NCBI GenBank assembly: GCA_009760855.2
Contig: WPIO01000007.1
Span: 1,346,001 to 1,410,000, forward strand
Direction of reading: 5' to 3'
DNA from: Cristatella mucedo
Taxonomy: Eukaryota; Bryozoa; Phylactolaemata; Cristatellidae
Length of the DNA stretch: 64,000 bases
Position numbers and translations under genes: made by a program. Within the stretch, counting starts at the first letter, position 1. Each line of letters starts with the position of its first letter. Below the pieces are notes generated by a model. That model was not told the origin of the DNA and ran no database searches. It worked only from the letters and a program-made list of their open reading frames with translations. This document shows, one piece after another, positions 11,710-28,053 of the stretch.

Positions 11710-12412
11710 ATAATAATAATAATAATAATAATAATGCACTTGATAAAGCGCCCTCAGAGAACTCAATCTCTTTCTAGGCGCTTTACATTTGCTGCAAAGT
11801 GAAATGCAATTGAATGGTAAGTAAAATCATGCTTGAAAAAACAAACAAAATGAATAATATGGTTAGGGGTGACATGCACAGGGTCAGCATGCAAATGTGG
11901 TTAGTGGCAGCATGCACAGTGTCAGCACGCATAAGCACATCAAGGACGAATCACAGGGACCCACTAAATGCTGTCCTAAATAGGTGTATTTTTAAGTTCC
12001 TTTTACATGTGGTCAGGTCAGGGGATGTTCTGACGCAGGTCGGGAGGGAGTTCCAGGCTTTGGGAACTAAATGCACGGTCTCCAAAGGATTTAAGGTTTG
12101 TACGAGGTATTTGTTGACTGTTGGATTCCGAAAAGCCGGTGGTACGATGCTTGGCCTGATGGGGTAGTATATCTGAGAGATAGGCTGGAGCCATAGAATG
12201 AAGGGACCTAAAAGTGAGCGACAAAACCTTGAAGTCAATCCGTTGCTTGACTGGTAGCCAGTGCAGGTCGGCGAGAAGTGGAGTAATGTGGCAACTGCGA
12301 CGCTCACGACAGACAAGCCTAGCTGCCGAGTTTTGCACCAGCTGCAATCGCCTGATCGCACATGCTGGTAGGCCGGTAAGCAGTGAGTTGCAGAAGTCGA
12401 GACGCGATGTCA
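11710..12412 (-). mobile_element. 5'-truncated L2-type LINE copy
   Basis: This holds the 3' UTR with an (ATT)n tail (11710-11734), the GCACTTGATAAAGCGCC tail motif, and the C-terminal RT domain up to 12412, where similarity to the other copies stops abruptly within the codons for SRLDFCN. It is close to the copy at 7.6 kb, with a similar frameshift near the end of the ORF. Confidence 0.92.
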
Positions 12413-13725
12413 TACATTGCAAAAGATATTCAAGAAAATTATTTTCCTTTTCCTTTTTGACAATACAGTCTTGCCTAGGTTGTTTGTAGGTTCATTTTTC
12501 CCTTGTTGGCATTGCACTGTCTCTAAATTCCGCGAAAAATTGTAGGCTGAATTCTCAGCATGACAGGGCCTGTGAAGTCCTACGCAGCGTGCCAGGCTGC
12601 TTGGTTCCAGCGCGCCGGCTTCAAGGCTTAGTCCGGTAAGCCCTCAAAACCGTCTAGTAGTCTCCAAGATTCCCACGCATACTATGTAGCCATGAGCTCA
12701 GATTAAATCAAACAGAGATTAAATTGGGGGGCCAGACGTTGAACTTCACGGTGGCGGTCGATCGTAGGGAAGACGAAGATACGTTCCAACGAGATCCAGA
12801 CGAAGATATGGGCCATGACCAGCTGGATCCCCACCTACCGGCGTCCGCAGGACGAACCGGAATGCCACCAAGTAGCCGTTCAGTCTCGGATAGCATCGAT
12901 ATCTCGAAGCCGCGATAGCTGTTGCTGCTTTGTTAAGTTCTGATATTCCGCGAATAATATTATTCATTTCTGCTGATTTCAATATCAACAGCAAAGTAGC
13001 GAATTGCTCGCAAATCTCCTACCAGTTGGAAGGGGCTCACTCGCAGCCGTGCTCGAAGATTATGCGGTGCGTAGCTTCTGTGCCACATCCGCTAAGACTG
13101 CCACCGACCCCAACAGAGAGGCATCACTCCCGTCTGCTTAGGGAGAACGCATTCAAGACGAGAGGATCGCGATCCCACGCTCTTGGGAAAATCGTGCACA
13201 CTAAAGGGTAGCAGTACCATACGCACATAAAAAAAATACTGTAGGGCAGACGCAGCCGGTACCTCTGCAATTAGAGCAGCTAGCATGTCAAGCCAGCGCG
13301 TGGCAATTAGCCACCGCTGCCTGGTCAGGCTAGCTCAGGAGAGTCCCTGTTGACACGCTTCCAGTGCCCGAGCCCCATTAGCGAAGCGGAGACCATCCCC
13401 GATCGCCCTGCAGCCTGCAGGCTTTAGGGAGCCGCATCATTGACGTGCAACGACGACCAAAACAACCGCGTACCCGGTGTAAAGCAGACAGGCGTCCCGC
13501 GTGGCTTGGTGTCCAGATGTGGGAAACACATGTGTGGTGGGCAGATGGGGCGAGCAGGGTCTGGAGTGGCAGTGTGAAGCCATAGCCGTCAGCAAGACTG
13601 CTAGTAAGTGGCTGCTAATAGTTGCTGTTTGTCAGCCGCGAACCAGCAGCAAACCAGCATCTATCTGCACAAGCAAAACGATGGCTTGAGCGTAAACAAG
13701 TTTGCACATGTCAGGAGTCACTTAC
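12413..13725. other. Intronic DNA, nothing recognised
   Basis: Mixed composition, no supported exon or repeat family. The small overlapping frames on both strands look like chance. Confidence 0.4.
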
Positions 13726-13875
13726 GTGTCTCAACACAAGAAGTTGATCGAACAGAAACGTGCATTCGTTGGTGAACACTTCCCACATAGCCTCCCTTTT
13801 CTTCATCTCGGCCTCCGCCAGAGTATCTCCAGTTTCGACGTCTTTGTTGGCAAGTATATCTGCCAAAGTTGCTCT
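13726..13875 (-). CDS. PLEKHG7: RhoGEF gene: exon at the start of the DH domain
   Basis: A 50-codon exon, phase 0 at both ends. The acceptor ATATTTTCAG precedes 13875; the donor GTAAGT lies at 13725-13720. The peptide runs RATLADILANKDVETGD, then KKREAMWEVFTNECTF and LFDQLLVLRH. The K-R-x-E-A-x-W-E-x-F-x-x-E-x-x-x-x-x-x-L pattern is the classic first helix of a DH domain, and the residues around W-E-V-F-T-N-E-C match PLEKHG7 as I recall it. The N-terminal part (ADILANKDVETGD) is the linker before the domain. Best-supported exon of the gene: clean splice sites, open frame and domain match agree. Confidence 0.9.
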
Positions 13876-15524
13876 CTGAAAATATATTTGAAAACCTATA
13901 TTAAGAAAATGCTTGCAAATGAGTTATGACGCACTGTTCACTCTACTTTTGTAATAATATCCCGAGGATAAATGTGGCCAATAGATCTTAAATTATCCGT
14001 GAATTAGGAATTAACAGGAATATCCTGCTGGCGCAGTCTTCTTAAAATCAACTTGCAGCAACCACTAGCGATCCTTGGTGAGTATTTAATCCGAAGAGCC
14101 ACAATGGCTTTATAAAAATTCTGACATTGACACTCGGAAAAGAAAGGCGATAATGGCCATAACTTTAACGCTACATCTATTAAAACATGTCGTTTACTTG
14201 TTTAGCTATGGTTTTTAACGGCGGTTTGTCTAACCTTGATTTGCCTTCTGTCAAATTGTAGATTTGTCAGCCAGCATGAAAACAATAAGTCTACGCATTT
14301 AGCAACGATAACACAGCTCGACAATGATGGAACAGTAAGATGAATTGTAAGAAATTTGAGTTATACGTGGCCACCGCAGCTGTAAGACTTGCGACTGACC
14401 CGCCCTCTCGCTGGCACTCAAATTTCTTTTATTAAGCCACTTTAGTTTAACAACGCTTTATTTTAACAACGCTTTAGTTTAACAGCGGCTTCCGGCATAA
14501 AAAGGCCGCTGGTCTCCCTGACGTTTGTATCACATCTGTCTTTTCAGAAAAGTACTTGTATGACTGCTTATTTTCGTCCTTGGAGCCGCAGCCTTTGATC
14601 TGTTTCTCACTGCTTTGGTAAGCGAAGAAGAGCGCACGAATACGTGCTCTCTTCCTACACACACTATTGGGAGCGAGCGCCAGCCTCCTCCTCCTCTAGC
14701 CTTATTATTAAGGGTTCGGTTCTCTCTCGCGTAGAAATGCAACATAATTTGCCTTCCTGTTCTTTAAATGAAGCCTGTCAGCGAGCGTTCACAGGACGCG
14801 GCGAGACCGGCGAGTTACTTGGATTCTTGTAAAATTTGGTCCTAATTTTATAGATTCGGTAAAAAGATCGTGCAGGCTTCAGTCCAAATTTTTTTAATGA
14901 GAGATGTTTTACTTTGTTGCGGTAGACAGTAGACATGCGATTCTGTAGCGAACTCTCGAGTTGAGGCGTACGCATAGTGGTTCTTTGACATTTAGTATTC
15001 CAAACTCGTGTTTCGAGACAGCGTATCTACTAGGGAGATAGCTCAAATTTATTTACCTTGTAGCTCGCTAATTGGTCGCTGCCGAACTCTTTGCGCCTGT
15101 AGATGTTGAGTAGGAACGTCCTTAATGCTTCGGGCTTCTTCTTTCTCTAAAAGCAGTCAACCAGACCGTCGTGCGCGAGTCGTATTGGTGAAGCGCATGC
15201 AAAAGACAGCTGCAGCGATAGCCTTGCAGTGTCAAAAGTAGAAAAGATAAGTGTCTCGCTATCAAAGGTAGTGATATATTCAGCTACGAGAGCTGCTCAT
15301 TGCCTGTGGAATCGCTTCGCTGAGTCATAGTAGTTCCGTCACGAAAGACATCGCTGCACCATCTTGCCGCTCGAAGAAAGCGCGCCATCTTGTCACGTGA
15401 CGCAAGTGGTGCTGTCTGCGACGCAAGGGACTTTCTCGCTTTAATTAGTAGAGATACGAATAAACTCAGCCTCGCAGCCAAATAATTGTTGAACCGGCAC
15501 CTCGAAGAGAGTCGTACCATTGTT
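13876..15524. other. Intronic DNA; possible unplaced exon
   Basis: A plus-strand segment 14548-14617 is flanked by good splice signals (CTGTCTTTTCAG and TTTG|GTAAGC) with one open frame. On the minus strand the same DNA is open for 63 codons (14662-14474; KGCGSKDENKQSYKYF). Neither is recognisable, so no call is made. Confidence 0.25.
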
Positions 15525-15776
15525 ATATATATATATATATATATATGACACGCGCATTATAGTTGACATGCAATTTGCGATATGCACATTGTATAGTGCT
15601 ACGACTCTCTAGTCGAGCCTCGAGGCGTTGGTTCAAACGTTATTTGGCTGCGAGGCTGAGTTTTAGCTCCAGTTACGTACTTAGAGTCTTCTAAAGGGTT
15701 TAGCTCCAGCTACAAGCGTTCTAAAATTATTCCTATATATATACAATATATATTTATATGCATATATATACTTGCC

Positions 15777-15830
<54 letters not shown>

Positions 15831-15850
15831 TATATATATATATATATACA
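15525..15850. repeat. (AT)n microsatellites, two blocks
   Basis: (AT)n at 15525-15546, and a longer TATA/ATAC-rich block at about 15733-15850. Open frames through it (Tyr-Ile repeats) are artefacts. Confidence 0.95.
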
Positions 15851-16599
15851 GATGAGTGCTATTTTCTGTATGCATACAATTTGAGAGGGAGAGGAAAGAG
15901 CAAGAGCGGACCGCGCTCGAATAAAGGCACCAAATGCACAAGCAGCCTGAGATTTTGGCGGCACATGACGCGCAACGGGAGCAGACGTACATCTATAATT
16001 CAACGGCGTAGTGCTCTGAGAGAGCTTGATCTCTCTATCTGGGTGCTCTACACATGCCGCGCGGCTTTAGCCCACGGCCTTGTCGTCGTTGCATCTCACC
16101 CCTGAGTCAAGCCAGGACAGCGCTCCTCAAGCTCTGGCCGCCGCCGCCCTGGACCGGACCACGGTCGTTTCAATTTCTGGTAGACAGCGCACTGATGTGT
16201 GTGCCGCCGCTGACCACCTAGTCTAGACGGCCGATGGCAAGATGGCAGTTAAAGCTGAGGGAGCCCGAAGGCCTTTGCACTCCCGGAATCACGGGTCTAG
16301 GTTGCTGGCGCCAAGGCTTGACAAAGATCGGCATTGTCAGTGCCCAATTCTTAAATGTAGGCGAAGCTATAGCCCAATTCTTGAATGAACGAAAGACAGT
16401 GCTGCAGGCGTCCGGATATATGAGCTCCATTAACGCCTTCAGCATCGCTCTAGCAAACTGCCCTGGCTCCAACACTGGCGCCGAGTGAGTAAAATAGCAC
16501 GAGGACAGGTGCACGCTCAAATGTGCTAACTCAAGGTTCTGATGAGCGTCGCGCGAAGCGCGATACGTGAACCGCGTAGCCGCTGGTCGTGGGAGTTCT
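15851..16599. other. Unique-looking DNA, no gene
   Basis: No exon is supported. GC content rises towards the CpG-rich block on the right. Confidence 0.4.
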
Positions 16600-16714
16600 C
16601 CGAGTTCCCTTAAAATTCGGCATGCTTATTATGGTTCAAAGCCCGCACATACAAAATGGATACCGATTAAACAGATGGCGCTGGCAAATGACTCTAGAGG
16701 GCGCGCCCCGCAGA

Positions 16715-16745
<31 letters not shown>

Positions 16746-17960
16746 AACTGAGTGCTCGCGAAACGGCGAAAAAGTCACGGAACTCGAGAGCAATCGGACG
16801 CGCCGTGCGCGCGAAGTCCGGGGTGGTGGGGTGTGGTGTGGCCCGCGGTCAGAGCTCACAAGCGCTGGGCGAGCGCGCTTGTCGCTTCGCGCGCATCGTG
16901 CCATCGAGCGAGAGCCGAGAGCCCCGGTCGCCATTGGCCGCCATTGCAGGACGGCTGTCGTTGCAGCGGGACGCGGTGAGATTTCCCCCCAGTCGGCCGC
17001 CGCTTTTATTTTCGCTGCGCGGCGAGCGCCCGCGGCACGATGCAAAACACGCGTCGCGCGTTCGGTTAGCAGGTTTTCAGAAGATACCACCGGAGAGTCG
17101 GGAGGGTCGGAGCGCGTCTCCTCGTTCTTCTCGATCGCCGCACGTCCGCAGGCGAGCGCCGAGCGAGCGCCGAGCGAGAGCGAGAGCCAGACTTCGACCT
17201 TCGTCGCTCGCCATCACCGCCACCGGCGCCATCGGCTCGCGCGCCAATGCGCGCCGATGGCTCCACTCACCGCGGGAATCCTGAGAACCGACTGCAGCGA
17301 CCTTGACTTCACCTTTGTATCTAACGGCAGCAACGAAACGGCGACGAGCTAAGACGCGGGCGGCCGCTCGTCGACGGAGCGCGAGCGAAACTCACTCGAG
17401 CAATGGCGCGTGCGCTCGCGAGGCGCACCTGCGTCCTTGGAGGCAGACAGCGGCTGGCTGCTGCCGCCGCCGTAGGCGGCTGCTCTGGATATGGCGGACA
17501 TGCTGTTCGTCCGATGCTCGCTTCTCGGCCTCTCTACGCCGGGAGGCGCACCGGTGACTTCTTCGGTGCTGCAATGCGCGACGGTCGGTCTTCTGCCGAT
17601 GGCGCAACTCCGCCCGGGCCACCCGCGCGCTGCGAAGAATACGCCGAAGCCCCGCGCCTGCGAATGCGCGCGCTCACGCCCGGCAGCGGCGGCAGGACCC
17701 ACGAACGGGGCTGCGCCGGCTCGTCTCGCCGGCGCGGTCGTGCTGCGGCGCAGGTACGTGAGTGGATCCGAGTGGGTGCACGAATCTCGATTCCAAACGC
17801 GGCACTTACATATTGTCTTTCTTATCGGCGGAGATTTCCGAGCCGGGCGCTGTGCCCAGAAAGTTCTAGGGTACAAGAAAAGCAAAATGCGAGCGGTGAC
17901 CGCAGTGTCGGTTGGACGAGCGGAAACTAGCGGCGTAGCAAGCGTCAAGCCCTAGGCTTG
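16600..17960. other. CpG-rich block (CpG-island-like)
   Basis: Dense CG dinucleotides over about 1.3 kb, with an (AGCC)n tract at 16714-16744. Several overlapping long frames on both strands reflect GC bias. On the plus strand an ATG in good context (GATATGGCGG, 17491) opens a frame that reaches a strong donor, CAG|GTACGTGAGT, at 17753. That could be the first exon of an unknown plus-strand transcript, but nothing downstream supports it. Confidence 0.6.
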
Positions 17961-18750
17961 CTGAAAAGCAAGTTGGCGGCGGTGCAGCAGTCGGAGAATT
18001 ATTGCGAAAATCGGCCGGCAGCTAATGGCCTTGGAGCAACTGCCCGAAGACAAACCGCATCCTAACATGCAACTGACTGCTTTAAGTTCCTGCTCCATGG
18101 GCATCTAATACACTATTACCCCATAGTGTGCATGTCATAACATTCGAGCCAGCGCACTCAGGCACGCACGCACTCAGGCAGATTTACACACAGACACACA
18201 CACACACACACGCATACTTACACACGTGTGGTCGCAAACACATGAGCACACACACACACACACACAAACACACGCACGCACACATGCGCGCACTTACGCA
18301 CACATACTATACTGTATACAGTACTGTCGACCTAAAGTATGAATTATTCACCATCCGCACTGCTTGATGCCCTTCGAGGTTAGAAATATTTCACAACTCG
18401 CTGCTAAAACCATTGAAGTTCATTAGATAGATCTCATTTTGAGCGTATCGTTACAAGCACTTGTTACCTGCAATGACGAACTTCTATAATTCGAAGGAAC
18501 CTTTTAGAACCTTCCGAAACTTCCCAGAAGCTTCTACATCATCTACATCATCTACATCTCGCTATAAATACCTGACGCCCAAGTTCTCTTAAAGAAATTT
18601 CTCAAAACCCTTTTCTCTAAATAGCTTTTAAATAAATTTAACGTTTTCATGTATGTACTAATTTCTCGGAGAAGTCTTGGGGGCTCCGTGAAATCCTTCT
18701 GCAAAAAATTAAACGCACCACAAAAATTGGGGCAGCTGCTACGACACGTA
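17961..18750. other. Non-coding DNA with (CA)-rich stretch
   Basis: Interrupted (CA)n at about 18186-18303; otherwise nothing recognised. Confidence 0.6.
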
Positions 18751-18913
18751 AATATAATGTAATGTAATGTATCTCCGCCTGTAACTCCACAAAACCATAA
18801 AGAATATGTAGGGGGTTACGCAGGAGAGTTTTGCATAGCGCACTCACAGCCTAAGCGGCTTTTGATACGCATTCGGTAGCCAACACACTTCGTCTCACGC
18901 AACAAAGAGAAAG
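18751..18913 (-). mobile_element. 3' end of a second LINE family
   Basis: On the minus strand this matches the 3' end of the LINE at 37.3-37.8 kb: GCGTGAGACGAAGT, then GTTGGCTACCGAATGCGTA, CAAAACTCTCCTGCGTAAC, CCGCCTTAGG-type segments and a terminal (AATGT)n. It is 5'-truncated inside the last part of the element. The shared pentanucleotide-like tail differs from the (ATT)n tail of the L2-type family. Confidence 0.8.
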
Positions 18914-22440
<3,527 letters not shown>

Positions 22441-23185
22441 ACCGTTGCTCATTGCCCGCCCCATCGTGCCGCCGCTAGCCAAACTTCCTACTTCCGCCCA
22501 GCTACGTACAGGTCAAAATCAACAGCGAACAGCCTCCTCACTTCGCTTCCTCCCTTCGACTGCGAGGGGGAAGAAGAGGAAGGGAGGAGGCGTAGGCGGG
22601 GGGGGGGACGAAGAGGAAGGAGGGGTAGGCGGGGGACGAAGAGAGCGACTCACGTAGGAGCTGATGACGGCCGGTCGTCGGCCGAGGCCAGTAGAGCGTG
22701 TGTACTGTTTCATGTGCTTGTCGTCCTCTTCGTCGCCCACGCTCTCATCTCCGATGCTGCTGCTGATCGAGTCCTGTAAAGCACGATTGAACCGATGCTG
22801 CCGCCGCCGCCGCCGCCGCGATGCCGCCGCCGCCGCCGCGATGCCGTCACCGGCGACTGAAACTGCCAGCAAATAGAAACGCCAACTGTCCTCGGAGGGG
22901 GGATTCGAGCGCCGTGCCGCGCGCAGCTCGCGCGCGGCAAGGTCGTTGGAGTAATGGCGGTCGCCGTATAGCGAATGGACTCGTGTAAAAGTGCGACTCT
23001 CACGCGTTCAGGTCACGAAAAAGCGGCTCCCGTTCGCCGTCGCGCTGGAAGAAGATACGCGGCGGGCGGCGGCGCCGCCGCCCCTCCGACAGCCAGCGGC
23101 ATAACCTGTAATCTATACGAGCCGCAGCTACAGCCGCCGCTGGCCTCCCTCCCTACCGCCCTACCGCCCCCCCCCGGTTGAGCTG
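22441..23185. other. CpG-rich block with (CCG)n
   Basis: CpG-dense DNA with GGA/GGGG-rich tracts at 22565-22640 and (CCG)n at 22798-22845. Overlaps the exon at 22654-22773. Confidence 0.7.
22654..22773 (-). CDS. RhoGEF gene: upstream exon (acidic/Ser-rich linker)
   Basis: A 40-codon exon, phase 0 at both ends. The acceptor CGTGCTTTACAG precedes 22773; the donor GTGAGT lies at 22653-22648. The peptide begins DSISSSIGDESVGDEEDD and ends GLGRRPAVISSY. It has no recognisable domain and looks like a phosphorylatable acidic linker. Placement in the RhoGEF gene rests on strand, position and phase: phase 0 on both sides joins it without a frame change to the 27.0-26.8 kb exon upstream and the 13.9 kb DH exon downstream. 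It lies in a CpG- and CGG-rich block. Confidence 0.65.
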
Positions 23186-24540
23186 ACTGCTCGGGTTAGC
23201 GGCATGAATAAGCTGCTCCGCCCAGCATTAGCCAGGCCAGCGACGCCGTACAGCCTCTACAGAAAAGACTAAGCAGCCGCGGATGGCACGCATAGCGAGG
23301 CATTCTTTTCTTAAAGGGACTGGGGCGAAGCTCGAGAGGCTAAGTCTCTCGAATAAGCTATCGTAAGACCACTAGTCTTTCATGTCGGGCGTGACGGCGA
23401 GATGGCGGGGCACTGTTGCAGACAAATTCTCTATCGAATCACTGGCTCATTCTGAATTCCTGAACGACCTTGAATTTTCTGCATGAGCTTACAGATGCAG
23501 ACGGGGAGTAAAGCCGCTCATGAACCGGCCATGTGAGGGCTTCACGTCCCAAGCACAGTGGCAGACGCAGTCCACGTGCAACAGCTTCCGTCGAAAGCGG
23601 CTAATGCATTTCACATGTTAGAAAACGTCGAAGAACCACACGGTTTCTATGGGGGTTGGTCGTGCAAGCCTGCCTACGCAATTGCTGCGAGAAATAGGAG
23701 GGTTTCCCTGCCCGCTGACAGAGGGCCGATTTCCTAATTTCCCACATTGGTGCCAGGGCCAACGCAACAAGGAAGTTAATGATTCGTGCAGCCCTGGCAG
23801 TTAGTACATGGCACCGACCCACGCTTTTTTAACGGCTGTCTGTTGGGATCGGGATTGGGCTGTTGTCTAGATCCCTGCCTGCGTCACCTAATGTCGCCCG
23901 CCCGGTGCCAACTCCAAAGACCAGTGTCAATACATGCTTTTCCTTCCTTCCTTCAGTTAATGACACAGCCCATTGGGAAAACCACAAAAGTCTGTCGCCA
24001 GACTACCGACGCCCAGCCGTTGGTCCTGCCTTACTTACCATTTGCCACAGTCTTCTAGAAGCTTCGATAGTGAGCGCTTGCCGCCCGGCACTGCCAGCGA
24101 GACGAGACGACGGCTCCTGACTGCCGCAGCTGGAACGACCTCGTGAGTCAGCACAGCCCTTCTGTACCGTTGGTCTGAATCACTTCGTATATAAAAAGGG
24201 AGGTGGAACGAGAGTATGAGCCGATTCTAGTCGTGAGGGCCCGCAGCTCGCTATCTGTATCAGTGGCCGCCTTGACTGTCCTGTGGGGGGCTGAGTCAGT
24301 GTAAGCGATAGCGCTATATGTAGGCATTGTCGCAGTTGACTCTGTCGCGCCGCCGCCTGAGGTGACAAATCCAAAAGATAAAGTCAACACAACGAGGCCT
24401 AGGAAATTACTGAAAGGCGGAGCAATTAGCATTGAATGCTGGATTCGTTAAGGAGTGGCGCAAAAGAAAGGAAAGGAGCTGATGGGGAAAAGGAAGCAAA
24501 GCAGAGAGGTGGATGCTGAGAGCCAGACGACGACAGCAGA
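23186..24540. other. Mostly non-coding; possible minus-strand exon and plus-strand TATA box
   Basis: On the minus strand, after the acceptor-like GGATTTGTCACCTCAG (ending about 24360), the frame GGATESTATMPTYSAIAYTD then SAPHRTVKAATDTDSEL stays open to 24148. It could be an alternative exon of the gene. On the plus strand a perfect TATA-like box (TATATAAAAAGGG) lies at 24188-24200. Neither is corroborated. Confidence 0.3.
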
Positions 24541-25400
24541 ACGAGGAGGACGAGCGCTAGCGATAGGCCAGGGACGAGCGGGGGGGGGGGGGGCCGGGGG
24601 CGGCGGCGGCGCGAGGCGATCGAGGACGAGACACGGAAAGCTCGGAGAGGAGCGTTCGCAACGGTTCGCTTTGCTGCCAGCTTCTGGAAGTGGCAGCAAG
24701 CATTCACCCACTCACCGCTCCACTCCTTGCCGTGGCTAACGGAAGCAGCAGAAGTGCACCGGTCACAGCGTCGTGTCGCTACTAGCGGCGCCAGCATTCT
24801 CACTCTCTGCCACCTAAGGGGCGTGCAATCGAAGCACGTAGGCCGCTCTTAGGGGTTCACTGAGTCCGAAGCAGCGGCGAGCCACCAGCAACTTAGGCGG
24901 AGTATAACTAGAGACTCGATGATATGGTACTCGCTCGGTCACACACTGAGCAGCCGAATCGAAATCGACAGCGCGCTAGTTTTGCCGCATCTGCATCCGC
25001 TCACGTGCTCACCGCTCACAGCTGCAGACGCGACGCTTATACGCACGAGTGAACCCAGTCTTTGGACAGGATGGTTTAGAACTCGCTAGTCGGGACAAGC
25101 AGGACGAGCAGGCAAGAGCGGGCCGAGGGCGCATTCGAAAACTCGGGCGTCTGCTGCCCCGGCTCAGCGGCCGCTGCGGCGTTGCCTCGGCCGGCGCCTT
25201 CAAAGAGATAGCGACGGAGCCGCCGGCAGCCGCCCTTACCAAGCCTACCAACAAAACGATAGGCCCATTTAAAAGGATTAGCGCTCACAATCTGGGGCTG
25301 ATCCTGAAGGCCTTCACACTCGCAGCCGTGTCCGTAACTTCACCGCTGCCGCCGCCGCCTCCGCAGCGAAGCAGCTGTGTGCATGCCATGCAATGAAGCG
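24541..25400. other. CpG-rich DNA with a poly-G run
   Basis: A run of 14 G at 24580-24593 and GC-rich surroundings. A minus-strand strong donor (AGCG|GTGAGT near 24706) ends a frame reading SVSHGKEWSG, but the start of such an exon is unclear. No firm gene. Confidence 0.4.
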
Positions 25401-25454
25401 GAACTGAAGAGGGGCGGATATTTGAACACGAGAATCGCCGAGGCTGGAAGATTC

Positions 25455-25632
25455 TTCTTCCTCCCCCTGCTCCACCATCTCCTCCTCCTCCTCCTCTACT
25501 CCTCCTCCTCCCCTACTCCTCCTCCTTCTCCTTCTCCCCCTCCTCCTCTTCCTCCTCCCCTCCTCCTCCTCTTCCTCCTCCTCCTCCTTCTCCCCCCTCC
25601 TCCTCCTCCTCCTCCTCCCCTCCCCCTCTTCC
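25455..25632. repeat. (CCT)n polypyrimidine tract
   Basis: About 180 bases almost purely C and T on the plus strand, mostly CCT and CTT triplets. Glu/Gly-rich frames on the minus strand are artefacts. Confidence 0.95.
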
Positions 25633-26340
25633 AGGCCACATTCTTGGACTGCATGCTGTCACCAACATGACCAGGTCTTTATCTTCTTTGTCTATACTTA
25701 TTCTCTTGCCTCCTTTGGTCACCCTGTCGCTCCATTGCTGTCTTTGGTTCCTTGAGGTTACCGACGGTGAAGCTTACGACTTCACTTGTGATCGTCATAG
25801 CTATCTCGATTGAATGCAATCTTCATACTTTCGGCAAGTGCCTCTCAATCAGATGCTTTCATGATTGCTATAACGTGTCTTATTTGTGAGTTCCTCAATT
25901 ACGTGGTGGCATTTTGAGTGCTCTTATCCTGGGATATGCCGAAACCTTATTGTTCAGCCGCTGGCCCCTAACGGATTTCACTTCTTCCTCCCTGCTACGG
26001 GCAATTTACTTCGGATTCCAGATCGTCACACTTTTTACCGGTCTTCCGGCACAATACTCTGGCCTGGCGTCCAAACTCTTGGGCACGAGAGCCAGACAAC
26101 AATTGAAAATGAACGTACAGTGTAAGTCTTCTCTGAGGCTTTGTCTCTGTCGACTGCATTTATAAGCTGGAACAGGCTGCTCTCCTGCGCACGCGCATAC
26201 GTGCTGTGCTGCTGGACGAATTTCGCACGTTTTCGACGGTTCGGCGGTCGTCATTAGTTTGTGAAAGTGTACGCTCTACTTCACCATTTAGCCGAAAATA
26301 ATATCCCTAGAGCACAAGAGACCCTTTAGCAGCTGTCACC
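25633..26340. other. Intronic DNA, nothing recognised
   Basis: No exon or repeat family is seen. Confidence 0.4.
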
Positions 26341-28017
26341 GCAGAAGGCCGTACTCAAGCACCACTTCCCCAAGGAGCTGGAGGGAGGGGCTCGGACGGC
26401 ATCGGATGCGGAGGCGGAGCCAGTCCTGCACAATCCAGCCAAACACTAGAGCAAGAGAACACACTTGCTTGGCATGAGACACGGCCGCCGGATATACTTT
26501 ACCGCAGCTAGCAAAGGACAATATGCCCCGTCTGGGTGACCGGATCAACTCAGCAGCATCCCGCGAAGTAAAAGCAGCCAGAGGCGGCAGTCTGCGTGGC
26601 AGCACCGACGGCAGCGCGAGGCGGCCGATGGCAGTGGCAGCGAGCTCACCGCTGCCACAGACAGAGAACTTCAACAGCAAGGGGCCGAGGCTGGGCGGCG
26701 GCGGGGGGGGGGGGATCGGGCAGTTCCGCTCTGGCAGCCGGTCTAGCAGCCGGTCTAGCAGCGAATTGCGGCCTGGCCCCACTCACAGCGCTGCAGTTGG
26801 CGAAGCAGGGCGGAGAGCCGCCGCCGACTCGAGGCTGCTCCTTGGAGTAGCGCCGCCGCCGAAGCAGCACCGAAGGGCTGCCTGGCAGAGAATGCTGCTG
26901 CTGCTGCAGCTGCAGCTGCAGCTGATCCCCGAGCGCACTGTCCGACGAAGTCCGTCCGTTGACGCTCTTCGCAGCGCTTTCGTCGGCATTTCTCACCCCT
27001 CGAGCCACCCCCGCAGGATCGCTCTGGGACGGCAACCTTTTCTTAGCGTTGTTGCTGCAACGGCGAACGAGCAATTAAGGCGATGCTTACTTGCCAAGTA
27101 CGCTCGCCTGTTACATTCCTTGCCGGTGACTACTGAAAGCAGACACTGGTGGTGCCGATTTGGGGGCTAGCAGCGTTGCGACATGAGGGATGACCCCGGT
27201 GCGTTTCCTGTTCGGTAGTTGCGTTATGCTCAGGTAGGCGAGTTTTCATCTTTCCTAAAGAAAAGCTCTGAGTACCCCTCCCGAGAGCACATCATATAGA
27301 AAAATGTGACGTGAACCTGAGAATGTTTCTGTGTAATACGTCTTCGCATGGTTCAGTATATACTGCAAAGCATGCGTGAAAGTAAGGTTGATCGTTGAAA
27401 CGGTCGGAGTGAGAGGAGCTAGCAACATTTGGACTCCTATAGTAATAGGTCCACTGCACTGCGGTGGTCGCTGAACGGTGGACTCCTGAGTTACATGCGA
27501 GCGAGGTCGTTTCTCTCACGTCGTCGCCTCGGGTTGCTGCGATGACTCAATTCTCTCAGGAACTGGCATTTTGCTTCTGGCGAGTCATTAACGATCATTA
27601 CTTCCGGCCGCAGAGGTCGGCCGTGCTGCGACTGTCAGCAAAGAAAGTTTCGTTGACGAAATTGCGAAACTTAATTGTACCGCCTCTGCCTTTGCCCGCC
27701 TCGGATAGATAGAGCCACTGCCGCACGTCACTAGTGCGCCTGCCCAAGTTGGCTGCGCGAGGTGCAACGAACTGCTAGCCAGCGTAGAGGTTCAGCGGCG
27801 GCGGTGGCGGCGTCAGCCAATAGTGCGTAGGGAGGCTGCGCCGCCGCTGACGCAACGAGCAGGTGCTCTGTGAGGCGTGCGCGTGCGTGCATGCGGACGG
27901 GCGAGCGTGCGTGATTTTACGAATCGCGCACTCATGAATTCATGCTTGAACGTATGGGCGAGTGCATGCCGCGAGAGCGGCCCTGGTGGGCAGAGCGTGA
28001 CCGACTTAGAATGAGGC

Positions 28018-28053
<36 letters not shown>

